Shown: positions 1 through 12,019 of the stretch, one piece after another
How positions within the stretch are numbered: position 1 is the stretch's first letter
Layout of the letters: each line of letters starts with the position of its first letter
Source: Angiostrongylus vasorum
Lineage: Eukaryota > Nematoda > Chromadorea > Rhabditida > Metastrongylidae
Direction of reading: 5' to 3'
NCBI GenBank assembly: GCA_018806985.1
Contig: JADANN010000120.1
Coordinates: 1,609,248-1,673,247, forward strand
DNA length: 64,000 nt
Made by a program: the position numbers and the translations under genes
The notes under the pieces: model-generated
The model's database searches: none
What the model saw: the letters and a program-made list of their open reading frames with translations, nothing else
What the model was told of the DNA's origin: nothing

Positions 1-203
1 CCATCCCAAACCAGAAGAAAAAAAAGACCACAATGCCTTGTTAGGGTGCACGCGTTGTGCGAGAAGTGAGAAATGTCGAACAATCAGAAGCTTCACTGGG
101 AGAGTCTTTATTGCCAAGTATTCTTTAAACTCCAATCAGTCAAGCAGGAAAAGTTTTTACAGGATAAATGTCTCTTTAACCTATTGCGCTCACCTTTCTT
201 TAG

Positions 204-3200
204 GTAAACCGACGAGAAGTGATCAACGCGTTCAACCGAGAACCCGAATTGAACGTACGCCTAAAAGACGCATTTGTCCGTAACGTCAACTATTTTTCGC
301 GAAATTACGGACTATTTCAAATTTGTTTTCCGGATTCCGTACCATCTGGTAAGTGGATTTGTTGTTGTTGTTCCGTACTGGGGTTTTTTTGTTACTTCAC
401 TTCTAGCAGTAAACGTTTATAGTCAGTTCGTGCATTATTCTTTGCACACTCTTTTCTCCTATACGCTTGATACGACCTCTGGTTCAGATATCGGCAGCTT
501 TTCGAAATACGGATCTCCATGCATTGACAATACCGACTACTTCCCAGTTGAATCTGTTCAAGAGAACTACTCTTCTCAACAAAATCAGCGCCTGTACTTT
601 ATGCGAGCGAATGTGGTCACGTACGTTCTTGGTAAGATGTCGTTCTTTTCATTAGTCATCAAGTTGTGATTTTAAATGCTGGTCGTTGGATTCGTCCATG
701 TGTTTCTGATCCGTGCTAAAATTCGTTTGACGTCATTCCATGCTCGTTTTGTGCTGCTGCCATTATTATGGTTTTGGTGTGTTGAATCGCAATTCTTACG
801 AACACATAGTACTTCTTCTGAGGAGAATTCGAGACTGTGATGCCTACGAAATTCTTCAATTTACTGTATTTAAAGTATTCACAAACCTGATAACCTCACT
901 TACTTTTTCAAAAAATCTGAACTTGTCAGTGATTTGTTTTTTCTTCTCCTTTTTTGTCTGTTTCACTACGTACGAACTATACTTCGCATAAGAACTAGCT
1001 AACAGTAGAGTGGATATCTACATCAGTGATATTTTCGAGCATTTCTAGGTCTCGGTGTTGTTGTTGTTTGTTTGGCAATCGCCGGTATAGGATGTGCTCG
1101 ACAATCTCGGAAGGCATTTATGTTCACCGGAGTGGGTCTTCTTCTCACCGGTATGTTTTTTACTGCATTTTTCTCACTACACTTGGTCTTATTAGTTTCT
1201 TAGACCTGTTTAACTGTTTGGTCGACTCTTGCTCAACTGGGATAGTACATTTAGGAAAGTTATTTGCAGTACTGTTTGTAGCGAGAATTTTTGGCCATGA
1301 ACATCGAATTCAAGCAATCCTAACTCAAATGTAGTAGAGTATGGATGTTCAATGCAAATTTTTCCCTAATTCATTTTTTAGTTCTTAATTCATATTTAGT
1401 AGGGTATAGATGCTCGGTGCAAAACTTCCTCCCTAATTCCTTTTTAGTTCTGTTGTTCGCGGTATCCATGGCTTGCTGGCACTATGTTAATTACCTCGAA
1501 CGAGCCGTACTCGAAATGCCGCCGTTCTATAAATCATGGGAGCCAGTAAGGAATTGTGACATTATATACGAAACACTTGCTAATAGCGTTATAGCAATTT
1601 GAACAATTCCGGCACATATTGGTGATATATGAGGTTTTTTGTTTTTTAACGGGAATCCGTTGTTTTGTCGTTTCACCAGTTGTCCGTCATCGAGATTGAG
1701 ACGAGATGAAGAGAAGTCGAGACGTGTAGTGGAAATGCGAGCGCCTTTTTTCCTGATGGATACGCGTTAGACGAGGACAAAAACCGGTATTGTCCTCAGC
1801 GGGACGACGATGAACACGGCGGAGTATAGAACGGGAAGGGACACTTGATGAGATGCGAACATAAGAATATTACTACTTTCGAGAGCAAACTCGACAAGAA
1901 AAAATATGTTACGTGGTAAGAAGTACGCAGTGCTACTATGATGGTTACGTACGCTTATTTTACGCTTTAGGAATATTTTTGCTATCAGTGATTTTTTTGA
2001 GCAATCCTGGTATTTATCAAACTCGAAAACACGTAATATGTACCTTTAGAACGCAGACTCATGTACTTTTATCGCTTTGCCAGTCTTCGGAAAACACTTT
2101 GTTTATATCCCACTATCGAGTAGTTGGTTCAAACATTACTACTTTAATACTACTTGTGTACTCGGATGGCTCGTGCTCACTGGTTGTGCGAGCCTCAACA
2201 TAATCTCCATTCTTCGGAGTTTTGCTGGTTTATCCATGGTGGTTTCCTGGAGTCCCGAGGTCAGCCTAGCTAAGGCCCTGACCCAGGTGGTCACTGCCAC
2301 TGGCAGCAGCCGTCCTTGTGGATCAGAGAGAGATTTGCCACCATGCGACTAGTTTGATACCAGGACGGAAATGGATCCTGCCATTGGTTTACTCTTAGCT
2401 GGGCTTCCTGGTGGAAACTACTTTAATACTTGTACCAATAACTGAGGAATGCTGAATTTCATTTAACAAAGAGTAAGCGTTTCCCTTTATCTTGCCTTGA
2501 TGTAGTATTTCTGCGTTTAGCTATAAAACATCCATAACTTGCTCTGATGCTGTTATTTGAAAGCCAAGCTATAAGAGGAGCAATTGATGGAATTACAAAT
2601 GTACCTTTGTCTCTAATTCAGGTTCTTGAAGTGAGCATTCAAGGTCATCTTTCGAGGACAATAATACCTTTGCAGAAAACATCTTCATTGCTTATTAACT
2701 ATGCTTGTTTTTTTTCTGCGTATAAACCTGTTCACTTTGCTATGACCCTATTATTACTCTTTTATAGCAGTCGGTGTCAGTTGTTCGTTTTTTGACATTC
2801 TAATACTTCCCTATAGTGGTCTTTTGACCTCATTTTTACTACAGATTCTTAAATCCACAACTCGTTTCAATTTCGGATGGTCACTAGTCGTGGCATGGGT
2901 CGGCATACTTTTCATTCTCTTTGCTTCGGTGTTCTTCATTTGTTCAGCTAGTCGATTAAAGGTAAGAAGTACCATAAAGTACTTTGTAAGTTATTTCTCT
3001 TAAATTTGTATTAAAAAAATGCATGTCATTGGTCTTAATTCTTCCACATGTTAGGTTGTCATGCTGTTAGGCTTTGAATAACAGTAGAGCTAATCTGTGG
3101 CCATCCATAATAATCTGTATAGCGTAAAAATGCGCGGGAGAAGAAAAAGAGTGTTTAAGGAGATTATTAGACTTTGGAAGTGATAGCTTGAGGATTGTAA

Positions 3201-6089
3201 AGGCTTGTGTTTCTAGAATTTCATATTTCTGATCTTTAAGTTTGTTGTTTCTCTTCGAGATAAAATTCGCTTTAATGTAGAGTCTTGGAGAAAATACAGA
3301 ACGAAAATTATGCTATATTTGTTCTTTGTCAAAGTGTACTGCGTTTACGAACTGCCCTTGTGCGTTTCTTTCGACTTGTTAGCGATTATGTCTGTGAAGT
3401 AGTCCTGTATTTGTCCTAATTTCTTGTTCTTCGGAGTTCGAAAGTATTCCTCGGAAAATGGCGTTTAGAAAGAATCTACGTCTACCTCTTGAATTTAGTG
3501 ATGGTGGTTTTCCGCTTATGGGAAGATTTCGATAATCTCGGATGTGATGTCATAACGTTCGTACATACGTGCATACACCGCAGAGTGTGTCGCTTGGCTG
3601 CTGGCCCGCAATCACGCAGTGATGTGATGCTATCGCGTCGCTGCGCGACTTCCTTGACCCGACTAAGTCAGGGGTCGACCAGGCTTATCTTTGATGATGA
3701 CACTGATGCGATTATGGCCAAGAGTGTTAATTCGACCGACATTGCAAAAGAATTACACATTTCTGTTTACAACTCATCGTTATGACTATTGTTGTGAGTG
3801 TCTGGTTTTCTGAAACGGCACGTAGTGTCGTGTCGCCACACGACTTTGTCATAGTATCGCATCACTCTGTTGATTACCGTTATGATTTTTGCTAGTCATC
3901 TTAAGATTGGACTACTGCTACGGCTCATGTTCCTAAGACATTGTGCGCATTTTACGAAACTACGGACATCGCTGAGTAACTGGTTTACTGTTTACACTGG
4001 CTGGCGCCGATCATTATAGAAGCATTGATCAACATTGTTCCTCCTACATATAACTAACTCGTTTAGCCTTCTCTTTGTATCTATTATTACTTGGATACTT
4101 GCATGGCCCGTCCTCACTGGTTGTGTAGGCCACAGCAAAATTTCCACTTTTTTGGGGTTTTGCTGGTTTAGCCATTTGGTTCCCTGGAGTTCCAAGGTCA
4201 ACGTAACCAAAGTTTTCCCCAAGTCGTCACCACCACAGGCAGTCGCCGCCCTTGTGGTTCAGAGGGAGATTTGCCACTATGCGACTAGTTGGATACCAGG
4301 ACAGTGTTGGATCCTGGTATTGGTTTACTCTTGGCTGGGCTTTCTAATGGAAACGCCGGACTCCTTCTCGGCTTGGAAGGCCCCTACAGGGGGATGAATC
4401 TCCCGCTGTACGTCGCAGCCCGACACCTTGGAACACCTCCCAGATTTGATGAGGCGGTAAACCGTTGAGAGGTGTATCCATTACTATCAAAGATAAATTG
4501 AAACCAAGCAGGAGTGAAAATTTCGATGTTCAACAGACCGGAAAATTTAAAACCATCTACGCGCTTCTTGTTTTCAGTGGTCGTCTTTTAGTTAATAGCA
4601 ATTTAATGTATGTAAAGCATTGAATTTTCTTAAAAATGCTCAAGGTCGTAGTTTCACATTCACTGTGCAAGCATTGTAACACTTTGTTTATCTGGGATGG
4701 CTAATGTCTCCGTTGGAAAGGATAGAACTTGTACCGGATGTACTCGATAGGGTTCATCCTTCCGTATTCAACCACGATTGCATGCAGACAACTTAGAGGT
4801 TACAAAGGTTCATCTTTTCACAAGCCGGACGAATTTTTTTTCTTATTTACGTGCAAAAACCTTCTTTCCTTACGCGGGTAATCAAATGACAAATCATAAT
4901 GAGTGGTCCATTTTTTATTATTATACTACTGTATCATATTGAAGATAGTACCGAACGTTAAAAATGAAGCTTCATTTTCGCACACATTTGTGGCTACTTC
5001 GCCTTTATCATCTGCTAACAGTTACTGCAAGGATTGCTTTATTTCAAATAGATTTGATTTACATTCATTGACTTGTCTCTTCAGTTGTCTTACAGCTTAA
5101 TACAGTTGCCAGTTTGACACTTTCCATCTCAGAGACGCTAACATGGATGTTATGGTTTGTCTTAATGAGATTGACCAAAATGAAATTTCCTTGTTTCACA
5201 GCTTTTGCGTCGGGAAACAGCTGTACACACCTAAAGAAGATGTGACGCTAGGAGTAACTAAATTTGTACTACTTGAACTATGATTGTTTGCAAGAGAGAA
5301 TCTGAGCGGAGTATTTTGCAGAAAAGCGCGCTGTTTCCAGGGTCATTGTCTATTCGAAAGCATGGAAATTTGAATTATTTTTGTCTATGTGGTATAAACA
5401 GAGGCGCGTGTGACGCAGTAGTCGGAGCCGTTCTGGAACACATACGTGGAATCGATCCCCGCTGCCATGGTCCACCAAGCCTTCCATCCCTCCGGGTTAA
5501 GCAAATTGGTGCCAGACTTGTCTGGGAGGATAGGACCACTGCCTCGATATATCGGTAGGCCACAGCGAGTCATTGTAAAGGCCAGATATGCATCCAGTCA
5601 CCTCCAAACGATGCTTAATGAAGTCAAATGCATGGCGCATCCCTCAGGGATTGATCAGCGTCGAGAGGTTTATCCTTTTTCCTTTTTTATGGTATAAATG
5701 TGAGAACTTGTCAGTCAACACTCTTGGGCGCGGATATATTCTCAGATATTGAGCCTGTACGTTTTCTGAGAATGTAGAATGATAGAATATCATATTATGG
5801 GCGTACTTGAAATTCCGTCCATTCGTATCTGATTCTTCCGGAAAAGGAATTATCTGCAACTGCAAACAGTTATCATCTCCTTTTGTGTTGCTGTTAAGTA
5901 TTCAAACTTCTATAAAAATGTCTTCGTCGGCCTATAAACTAAGGTGAAGAAGCCGGATCCCATGCCATCTTCTAGGCTTTTTCCAGGTTCGTGTTCGCTA
6001 GAGAATACAATTATCTAGTGGTCTTTCCACACTTATGTGGCATAATTTTCGTTATGATCAGTGTGCTTTATCTTTCTATCTGTGACTGT

Positions 6090-6146
<57 letters not shown>

Positions 6147-7876
6147 TATATCTTATCTACGAGTTAGCTTTTCTATTAATAGTGGATTCATACTAGAAAC
6201 CTATCAATGGTGATATAATCGTTGAGTATTGTCTTCGAAAACCATTGATTGCGATCTGTTTTCTTCATTGAAATATCATTTATTAGTTCAGTCTATAAAA
6301 AAACAACTGATAGAACAAATAATTGTTGACGTCAAGTGATTAGGAACGGTGCATGGTAATGAAGTCGCATTGTTCAATCTCGAATAATTTCGTGTATGTT
6401 TTTATGTTGTCCATATCACTTTGTTTGCGAAAATAGTGCACATTTTTGCGGACGAGATTCATTTGGACGTGGATGTTAGTGTATGACATGGATTCAGTTG
6501 TGTACATGTAATGTTCGCTGAGTGTTCGCGATCTGGTGTTTGGCGTCGCATGTGGAAAATCAGTGAAGGAGGCAAAGCAACGATGTAGTCCGATCGGAAC
6601 GAACGCGATTCAACCGCTACCAATGCAAATATGGCCGATGTTCTGTTTGCCTCATACGATACGTCAGCAAAAGCGAATCGAGCATGTGATTGCCTTGTGT
6701 GGACGTCATGACCATTAGAGTTACGCGATTCGACAACAACAACAACAAACATGGGACGGTTGCGCCACAGTTCGCTCGGCATCATTTACGACCAGAACAA
6801 TTAAAAGCACTAATAAAGCGAATACTGACGCTCTTCATTTTGGTCGTTTGCTGATGTATTAGAAAAGGCTGTGAAATATTCTTTGCACGGTTATAATATG
6901 CATCCTTCTTTTTTTGTTTTTGAGCTATGAATTTGGATTGTTTGTGAGAAACCCTTCTGAAGTTGTAAGCCCTCTCATTACCCGTGCATCTTATGACTTT
7001 ATTGTTGTGTATATCGTATGTTCCAAATCACTTCGAGAAACACCTAGGTGATTAAGAGGAAATGTTTAGGTGAGCTCGTTTTTTACAATTCACTTTAAGC
7101 AATCTTTGCTACCGGAAATTAGTGTATGAGACATGGGTAGTCTCTCCAGCTCTAGATCGTATTTTTTGAGAAGATAAGAGTTAGAAGTAATTATAAAAAG
7201 AAGAACGGATGCTGCTTACCTCATCTCTATTCATTTATCGGCCAACAAATGATATTTATTATTTTTATAATAGAAGAAGCTTAAATCTATGAGTGAGAAA
7301 TGTTTCAACAAGTTGAAAAGCTTTATGATCAATTCTACCTTCTTTTCTGAGCAATATTTTGAGTTGTTAACAATAGAATTGTTATGTTCTCTTTTCTGCA
7401 GAAGGAGGAGGAGAAAGCGCTGTCGGCTAAGCATGGTGTATACATGATGAACAACTACTATGACAAAGGAGCAATGGTTCCGTACGGTTACAACACTTAT
7501 GGTGGTAAGTTGAGAACCTACTAAACATTGTCATTTAAATGAGACAGAAGAAACATGTAAGAAACATCGATAAGAAGAATGCTCTGTTCCATATGACAAC
7601 ACGAGAAATTAGAAAAATAAAATTCTCCTTGAAATCGCAATATTCAGTCATGCAAGTATCAAGAGTAATACAGGTGATGAAGTCATGTTACATACCCTGT
7701 CGTTCAGCATATTTCTCCATTATAACTGCATGTAAGAAATTTGTATGTGAGTGAGAACTTCTTCATGCATAGGTAACCATGGTATCATACTTTGTTCAGG
7801 TTACGGTAACTATCCATACGGCTACGGAGGACAATACAGCAACGGATATTACGGATATATGACGTATGGACGTTGA
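204..7876 (+). CDS. Clc-like (claudin-related) four-pass membrane protein, 5' exon(s) outside window
   Basis: Seven exons with matching phases: 204-348, 488-631, 1049-1150, 1448-1545, 2845-2961, 7402-7504, 7800-7876 (stop TGA). About 260 residues are visible; the first membrane segment and start codon must lie upstream. Exon 1 carries a GLFQICFPD motif in the first extracellular loop. Exon 3 gives a hydrophobic segment (LGVVVVCLAIAGIGC) and the start of the next (FMFTGVGLLLT). Exon 4 continues it and ends in MPPFYKSWEP. Exon 5 gives the last membrane segment (WSLVVAWVGILFILFASVFF). Exons 6-7 are a cytosolic tail starting KEEEKA and ending in Gly/Tyr repeats. This order matches the nematode Clc-like family (about 250 residues, claudin/tetraspan-like); a role in cell junctions or as a channel accessory is inferred from the family. 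Intron 4 (1546-2844) and intron 5 (2962-7401) hold retroposons; otherwise I see nothing in them. Confidence 0.8.
1333..1452 (+). repeat. Imperfect tandem duplication covering a 3' splice site
   Basis: Two diverged units of about 60 bp, near 1333-1389 and 1399-1452, share the pattern tagtag-gtat-gatg...ccctaattc..tttttagttct. The second unit contains the acceptor (1441-1447) and first bases of Clc-like exon 4; the first carries a decoy acceptor at about 1374-1381. Confidence 0.65.
2151..2416 (-). mobile_element. R2 retroposon copy 1, 5'-truncated, perfect 13-bp target-site duplication
   Basis: It is recognised by similarity to five other copies in the window, sharing for example ggagttttgctggttta, and lies inside intron 4 of the Clc-like gene. 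It is flanked by the exact repeat actactttaatac at 2138-2150 and 2417-2429. The family is read on the minus strand because one end is constant and carries short tandem repeats while the other is variably truncated. Confidence 0.75.
4090..4473 (-). mobile_element. R2 retroposon copy 2, near full-length
   Basis: This is a near full-length member of the R2 family in Clc-like intron 5. Its minus-strand 3' end is a CAAGTATCCAAGTA-type tail. Flanks 4077-4089 and 4474-4486 match at 11 of 13 positions (gtatctattatta / gtatccattacta), a decayed target-site duplication. It retains the segment of about 55 bp that copies 3 and 5 lack. Confidence 0.7.
5399..5689 (+). mobile_element. SINE1 copy A, tRNA-derived SINE
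   Basis: The head has an RNA polymerase III A box (TGACGCAGTAG, 5411-5421) and a B box (GGAATCGATCC, 5448-5458), followed by a body shared with six other copies and a tail of tttatcc/ccttttt type. The flanks carry a 9-bp direct repeat, tggtataaa, at 5390-5398 and 5690-5698. It lies in Clc-like intron 5. Confidence 0.8.
6093..6144. repeat. (AT)n microsatellite
   Basis: An uninterrupted AT dinucleotide run of about 26 units in Clc-like intron 5. Confidence 0.95.
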
Positions 7877-8588
7877 GCACTTTAGTGATATTGTATTGAA
7901 ATCAGATGGTGTAATTAACACACAGGTGGTAGCTCAAAGCAGTCGTTTTTCTAAGTTGCACCTCGTCCAGATGAGCTCACTATCAGCTTCCACTGATTCT
8001 GCTGAGGTCACAATGTGTATACCATGTTCCTATCATCAACGTTGTGTCATGTTTTATGCGTGAATCTATTCCAAACAACTCTACTCTCGCAGCGAGAAAC
8101 TGCATCTGTTTCTTATGAAGCTCACTAATTGTCGATTAGCTTCTAGATCATCTTCATGACCGCACGTGTTTGTCTGGTGTTGTTCTTGCCCGTTCCTCAT
8201 CATGCCTTCTCTCTATAGTATACATGTCCGTGCGTTGCGTTTCTTTTTATTTACACTGCTTTTATTTCTTCGTCATCTTAGCAGCCATTGTGTTATCACG
8301 TTACTTTTGGAACAATAAGAATGTGTACAGTTCTCCATGAGAATATCGCTCAATGTAGTGCATTCATCGTCTATATTATATATTCAGAGAATGTTTACGA
8401 ATAACTCCAGTTTTACTGTGGAGTTAATTTTCAGTGTGTAAGATTATTGTTGGGTATTTTCAGAGTGCCCGCCCCTACACTTTTTGTTTGTTTTCCTTTT
8501 CTGAAGGAAATTTCATTGCCTACGATCATCGTCACTAAACTATGTTTTCGTTAGCTGCCGTCTTTGAGACCAATGAATTGCAGAAGGA

Positions 8589-8594
8589 AATAAA
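8589..8594 (+). terminator. Candidate polyadenylation signal of the Clc-like gene
   Basis: A canonical AATAAA lies about 710 bp after the Clc-like stop codon. The stretch 7877-8588 has no coding feature I trust and is best read as 3' UTR. The use of this signal is inferred. Confidence 0.4.
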
Positions 8595-8704
8595 GTTGTC
8601 ATGTAGTGAGAAGTGTTTGATTTACTAAATATAAACAATTGAAGTCGAAAGGATTCTCTTGGGCATTCTATTCGGAACCATTTTTCCAGGGGAGTGGGAA
8701 GATT

Positions 8705-8946
8705 CCTCCCAAGGCTCTCAAAGGAGTCCGGCGTTTCCATCAAGCCTAGCTAAGAGTAAACCAATCCCTCTGATCCACAAGGGCTGAGACTGCCTGTCGT
8801 GGTGACGACCTGGGGCAGACTTTGGCCAGGCTGTCCCCGGAATTCCACTGAACCACAACGGCTTAACCAGCAAATCTCCAAATAGTGGTAATTATGCTAA
8901 GGTCCGCACAGCTAGTGAAGACGGGCAATTCAAGTATCAAGTATCA
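8705..8946 (+). mobile_element. R2 retroposon copy 3, deletion subfamily, perfect 12-bp target-site duplication
   Basis: The copy is opposite in orientation to the other five. It is flanked by the exact repeat agtgggaagatt (8693-8704 and 8947-8958). Its 3' tail is a tandem CAAGTAT repeat. It lacks an internal segment of about 55 bp, with the same junction (cagagggattggtttac on the complement) as copy 5. Confidence 0.75.
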
Positions 8947-8958
8947 AGTGGGAAGATT

Positions 8959-10189
8959 GCCACAGGTACAACGGTTTGTGAATAGGAAGTCTCACGAAGA
9001 GATAGAGCATGCTCAAACACTGTAGAGTAGTAAGTTGGTGCACAAATAGTTCGTTTTTTTCTCGATGCCAACATTACAAGAACCATTGTTGTTTGTAGTT
9101 GATATCAATGATTAAGGCTTCATCTTGTTTTAATCGTTATCAAAATGATTACAATAAATACTTATTTAGCATCAGTCTAGTGATACCTTCTGCTCCACAC
9201 GTACTTAACACGTAGGTAGCCCTCCTCAGATACCATAAAGGCTCTAGCACACACAGTTTCCCATTATATAAAGAGCTATCTATGTTAAGGTGTTCTCCCC
9301 AAAAGTCTTCAGCACAAGTAGCAGCCGACTGTTCTAAATCGGAGGGAGATTTTTTAGCTTGGAACTATGACGCTTTGTTATTCCACAGAAATTTCGAACT
9401 TCTCATCTTGGATGATCATGATTACGAAGGAATACCAATTGAACTTCGCGAAGACACTTCTTGACACTCATGACCATCCCGACCCACGATAATATCAAAT
9501 CATACGAAAGATATAGCCCAAGGAAAAGTTATATGCTTAGAGGCTTTGGTTAAAGAGCGATCACTGCTTCACTTCTAAGAAATTATGTGACAATTTCCAA
9601 AACGTAAATGCTTCTCTCCTTTTTAGAATAATCCAGGGTGTTCTGAACTAACTTGACGATTTTTCGCTTTTCCCCCATGCAAGCTGTTTTAATGGAAGTA
9701 CAAGTAGCTATGTCATTTTACACCGTTTTTCTTTGTAAGATCACCCTAATTGCAATTTTCCCATTCGCATAGTCGTAATTCAAAACGATAAGGCGGATTG
9801 TAAGAAAAATTCGGACATGAGTATAGACTTTATGTGAAAATGATTTTACTTATTCGGACGACTTTGACGTATGTTGTCCATTTCTAGTTAACTAGGTTAC
9901 AGAACTTTTTTTTTGCCACACTAGGTACATTCATTCAACAGCTACTAGAAAGCAGATAAATGCAGGAGGAATTAGACCAGAAAAGATATTCTCTCCACTT
10001 AATGATTTACAAAAACGTCTTTTCGGACGGGTTTATTCTTTTCTTAGAAGGCGTAGAACTAACTCATCTTAGCGTCAAAATGTTTAACTTTGTATTTACT
10101 GCGTATTATTTTTTCCTTCATGAGTTGTTATCATGTGGAATACAACAACAATGATGCTGAGATATTTGGGAAACTTGGCACCACAGGTT
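8959..10189. other. Intergenic stretch without recognised features
   Basis: It is AT-rich with only short unrelated open frames; I see no exon-like stretch with good splice sites and no repeat shared with the rest of the window. Confidence 0.5.
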
Positions 10190-10362
10190 AGATATTACCT
10201 TTTCCAAGGGGCTCACGTGTTACCCACTGGCACCACCGAGGCCCTTGCTTTGCCTTTCTCTCGGTCAGTTTTTTTAGTTTTTTTTACCCTAACAATGCTA
10301 TCAGCAATCACCCATCAACGGGAGTGATCTGAGAAGCACAAATGGGCATTGAACCCAGTTAA
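10190..10362 (+). repeat. R3 short interspersed repeat, copy 1
   Basis: It shares the run ggctcacgtg ... gctatcagcaatcacccatcaacg ... cacaaatgggcattgaac with copies near 16,000-16,190 and 35,545-35,725. An R4 unit follows about 70 bp downstream, as at the other two loci. Confidence 0.6.
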
Positions 10363-10427
10363 GTTGACTCCGTATTGAAAACCACAGTGTTTAAACTTTT
10401 ATTTACTGCCTGTTACTTCTTTTTTTA

Positions 10428-10540
10428 GTAGGGTGGGGATCCCTCGGTAAGAGTAATCGCAGGTTCGGAACTGGGCTAGGATTCCGAGTTTTGCAAATAT
10501 CTCGCGGCTACTGTGATTGCATTTCGTTTTTAACGTCGTT
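10428..10540 (+). repeat. R4 tRNA-like short repeat, copy 1
   Basis: It contains gtaagagtaatcgcaggttcgg, close to a B box, then a body with gagttttgcaaatatctc shared with copies at 31,668, 35,738 and 59,628. The head is partly lost compared with copy 35,738. Confidence 0.5.
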
Positions 10541-11086
10541 GCACATCGTACATCAGTATCCCAGCCTGTACTTTCTTGAGAGGACTATGATCTGTCCTCA
10601 TATTACGGTACGGTAAGAGAAAACCCACTCGCAATACCATGGCATGCTTAGAACTTATTCCTTTTTCGGACGAACGGAACCAAATGAGTAGCTCTAGAGT
10701 GTGTTAGAGACAAATAGAATTTGTTAGAGTTCGCTCAAATCACTCGCTATCTGCAGTAAATCGCTTTCCTAATTTTAACGCTCGACGAGTTCTCTGCGCG
10801 GGCAGTGCTTTAAAAAATAGTTCCCATATCTATTATTCGTTCAAGAGGATTTCTATGAAAAAACAAAAGAAAACCTTATAAGCTGCGAATTTTTTAAATT
10901 GATACTGCTCTACAGCTGCATGCTAAGCAGGTGCTCTTGTCATCCGGAAGGTCAGTATTTCAAACAACAGTTATCGTAATCACTGTGATAATAAAAAAAA
11001 ATACGGCGACAGTTGCTCTATGCTTCCACTATTCTTTCTCGATATATCCTCCTTTTTAATGTAGGTTCCTTAGATATCTCCATTGG

Positions 11087-11262
11087 CTTCATCTCAGCTA
11101 TGTGATAAGTCTAACAATTTAAGTTCCTGACTCTGTGCTGCGGTAGTCAAAGCATTCCTAAACATTCATAACATCTTCATCTCAGCTATGTTATAAGTCT
11201 AACAATTTGAGTTCCTGATTCTGTACTGCGGCAGTTAAAGCATTCCTAAATATTCATACCAC
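11087..11262. repeat. Tandem duplication, two units of 88 bp
   Basis: The units start at 11087 and 11175 with cttcatctcagctatgt and differ at a handful of positions. No function is apparent; the duplication looks local. Confidence 0.85.
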
Positions 11263-11731
11263 TGAATATGAATAGTAGCTATCAGTAAAAAATTCATTTT
11301 ACAGGAACATCATTCTTATTAGGTCCAGCCGAAAACTGGCTTTTGAAGTTATACAGCTTGCAAAAGTTCTTTGTGATGAATAGTGTCGCTCTTGCGGGCC
11401 ATGGCACCACAGCCGCTTCCGTATTATCTACTTTATTTCGCTGAAAGTGTGACCAAGCGGTATCATGTGCATTCACGAAAGCAAACAGTTAACGAGGTGT
11501 GTTTATTCTAGATAATCATACGTGATGCTCCGACCGGCGAGTGTGAGCTATACAAGAGTTATTTTCCTTCTTCTATTTTGGTACAAATAACTTCTTACAT
11601 TGTCTTGTAACTATTCGATAGCTTTTTTTGAAAACAGAGAAATGTAGAAGGGTTTGAACCAGAAAAGCCTTACCTTTCTTATTTACAAAAACTTTCTCTC
11701 CAACGAGTATATTGACTGGAACTTTGATAGT

Positions 11732-12019
11732 AATAAAAGGATAAAAGAAAGCTCTCGGCGTTGATCAATCCCGGAAGGATGCGCCATGCATTCGGCTTCA
11801 CTAAGCATCGTTGGGGGTGATTGAATGCATAACTGGACTTTGCAATGACTCGCGGTGGCCTACCGATGTATAGAGCCAGTGCTGCTATCTTCCCAGACAA
11901 GTCTGGTACCAATTTGCCGACCCCGGAGGGATGGAAGGCTTGGTGGGCCATGGGCGTGGAGATCGATTACACGTGTGTGTTGCAGGGCGCCTCTGACCAC
12001 TGCGCTACACGTGCCCTTA
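11732..12019 (-). mobile_element. SINE1 copy B, tRNA-derived SINE
   Basis: A full-length family member on the complement: the tRNA-like head is at the right end (A-box complement around 11998-12010) and the ttttatcc tail at the left end. The flanks are only loosely similar, so no target-site duplication is claimed. Confidence 0.75.

Noticed and set aside
5402..5460. Possible functional tRNA gene at SINE1 heads
   Set aside because: The boxes are present but the sequence between and around them does not form a cloverleaf or acceptor stem, and each is followed by the SINE body.
6459..6785. 108-codon minus-strand open frame in Clc-like intron 5
   Set aside because: The plus strand is also open here, there are no matching splice sites, and the product has no recognisable motif; probably chance in a less AT-rich patch.
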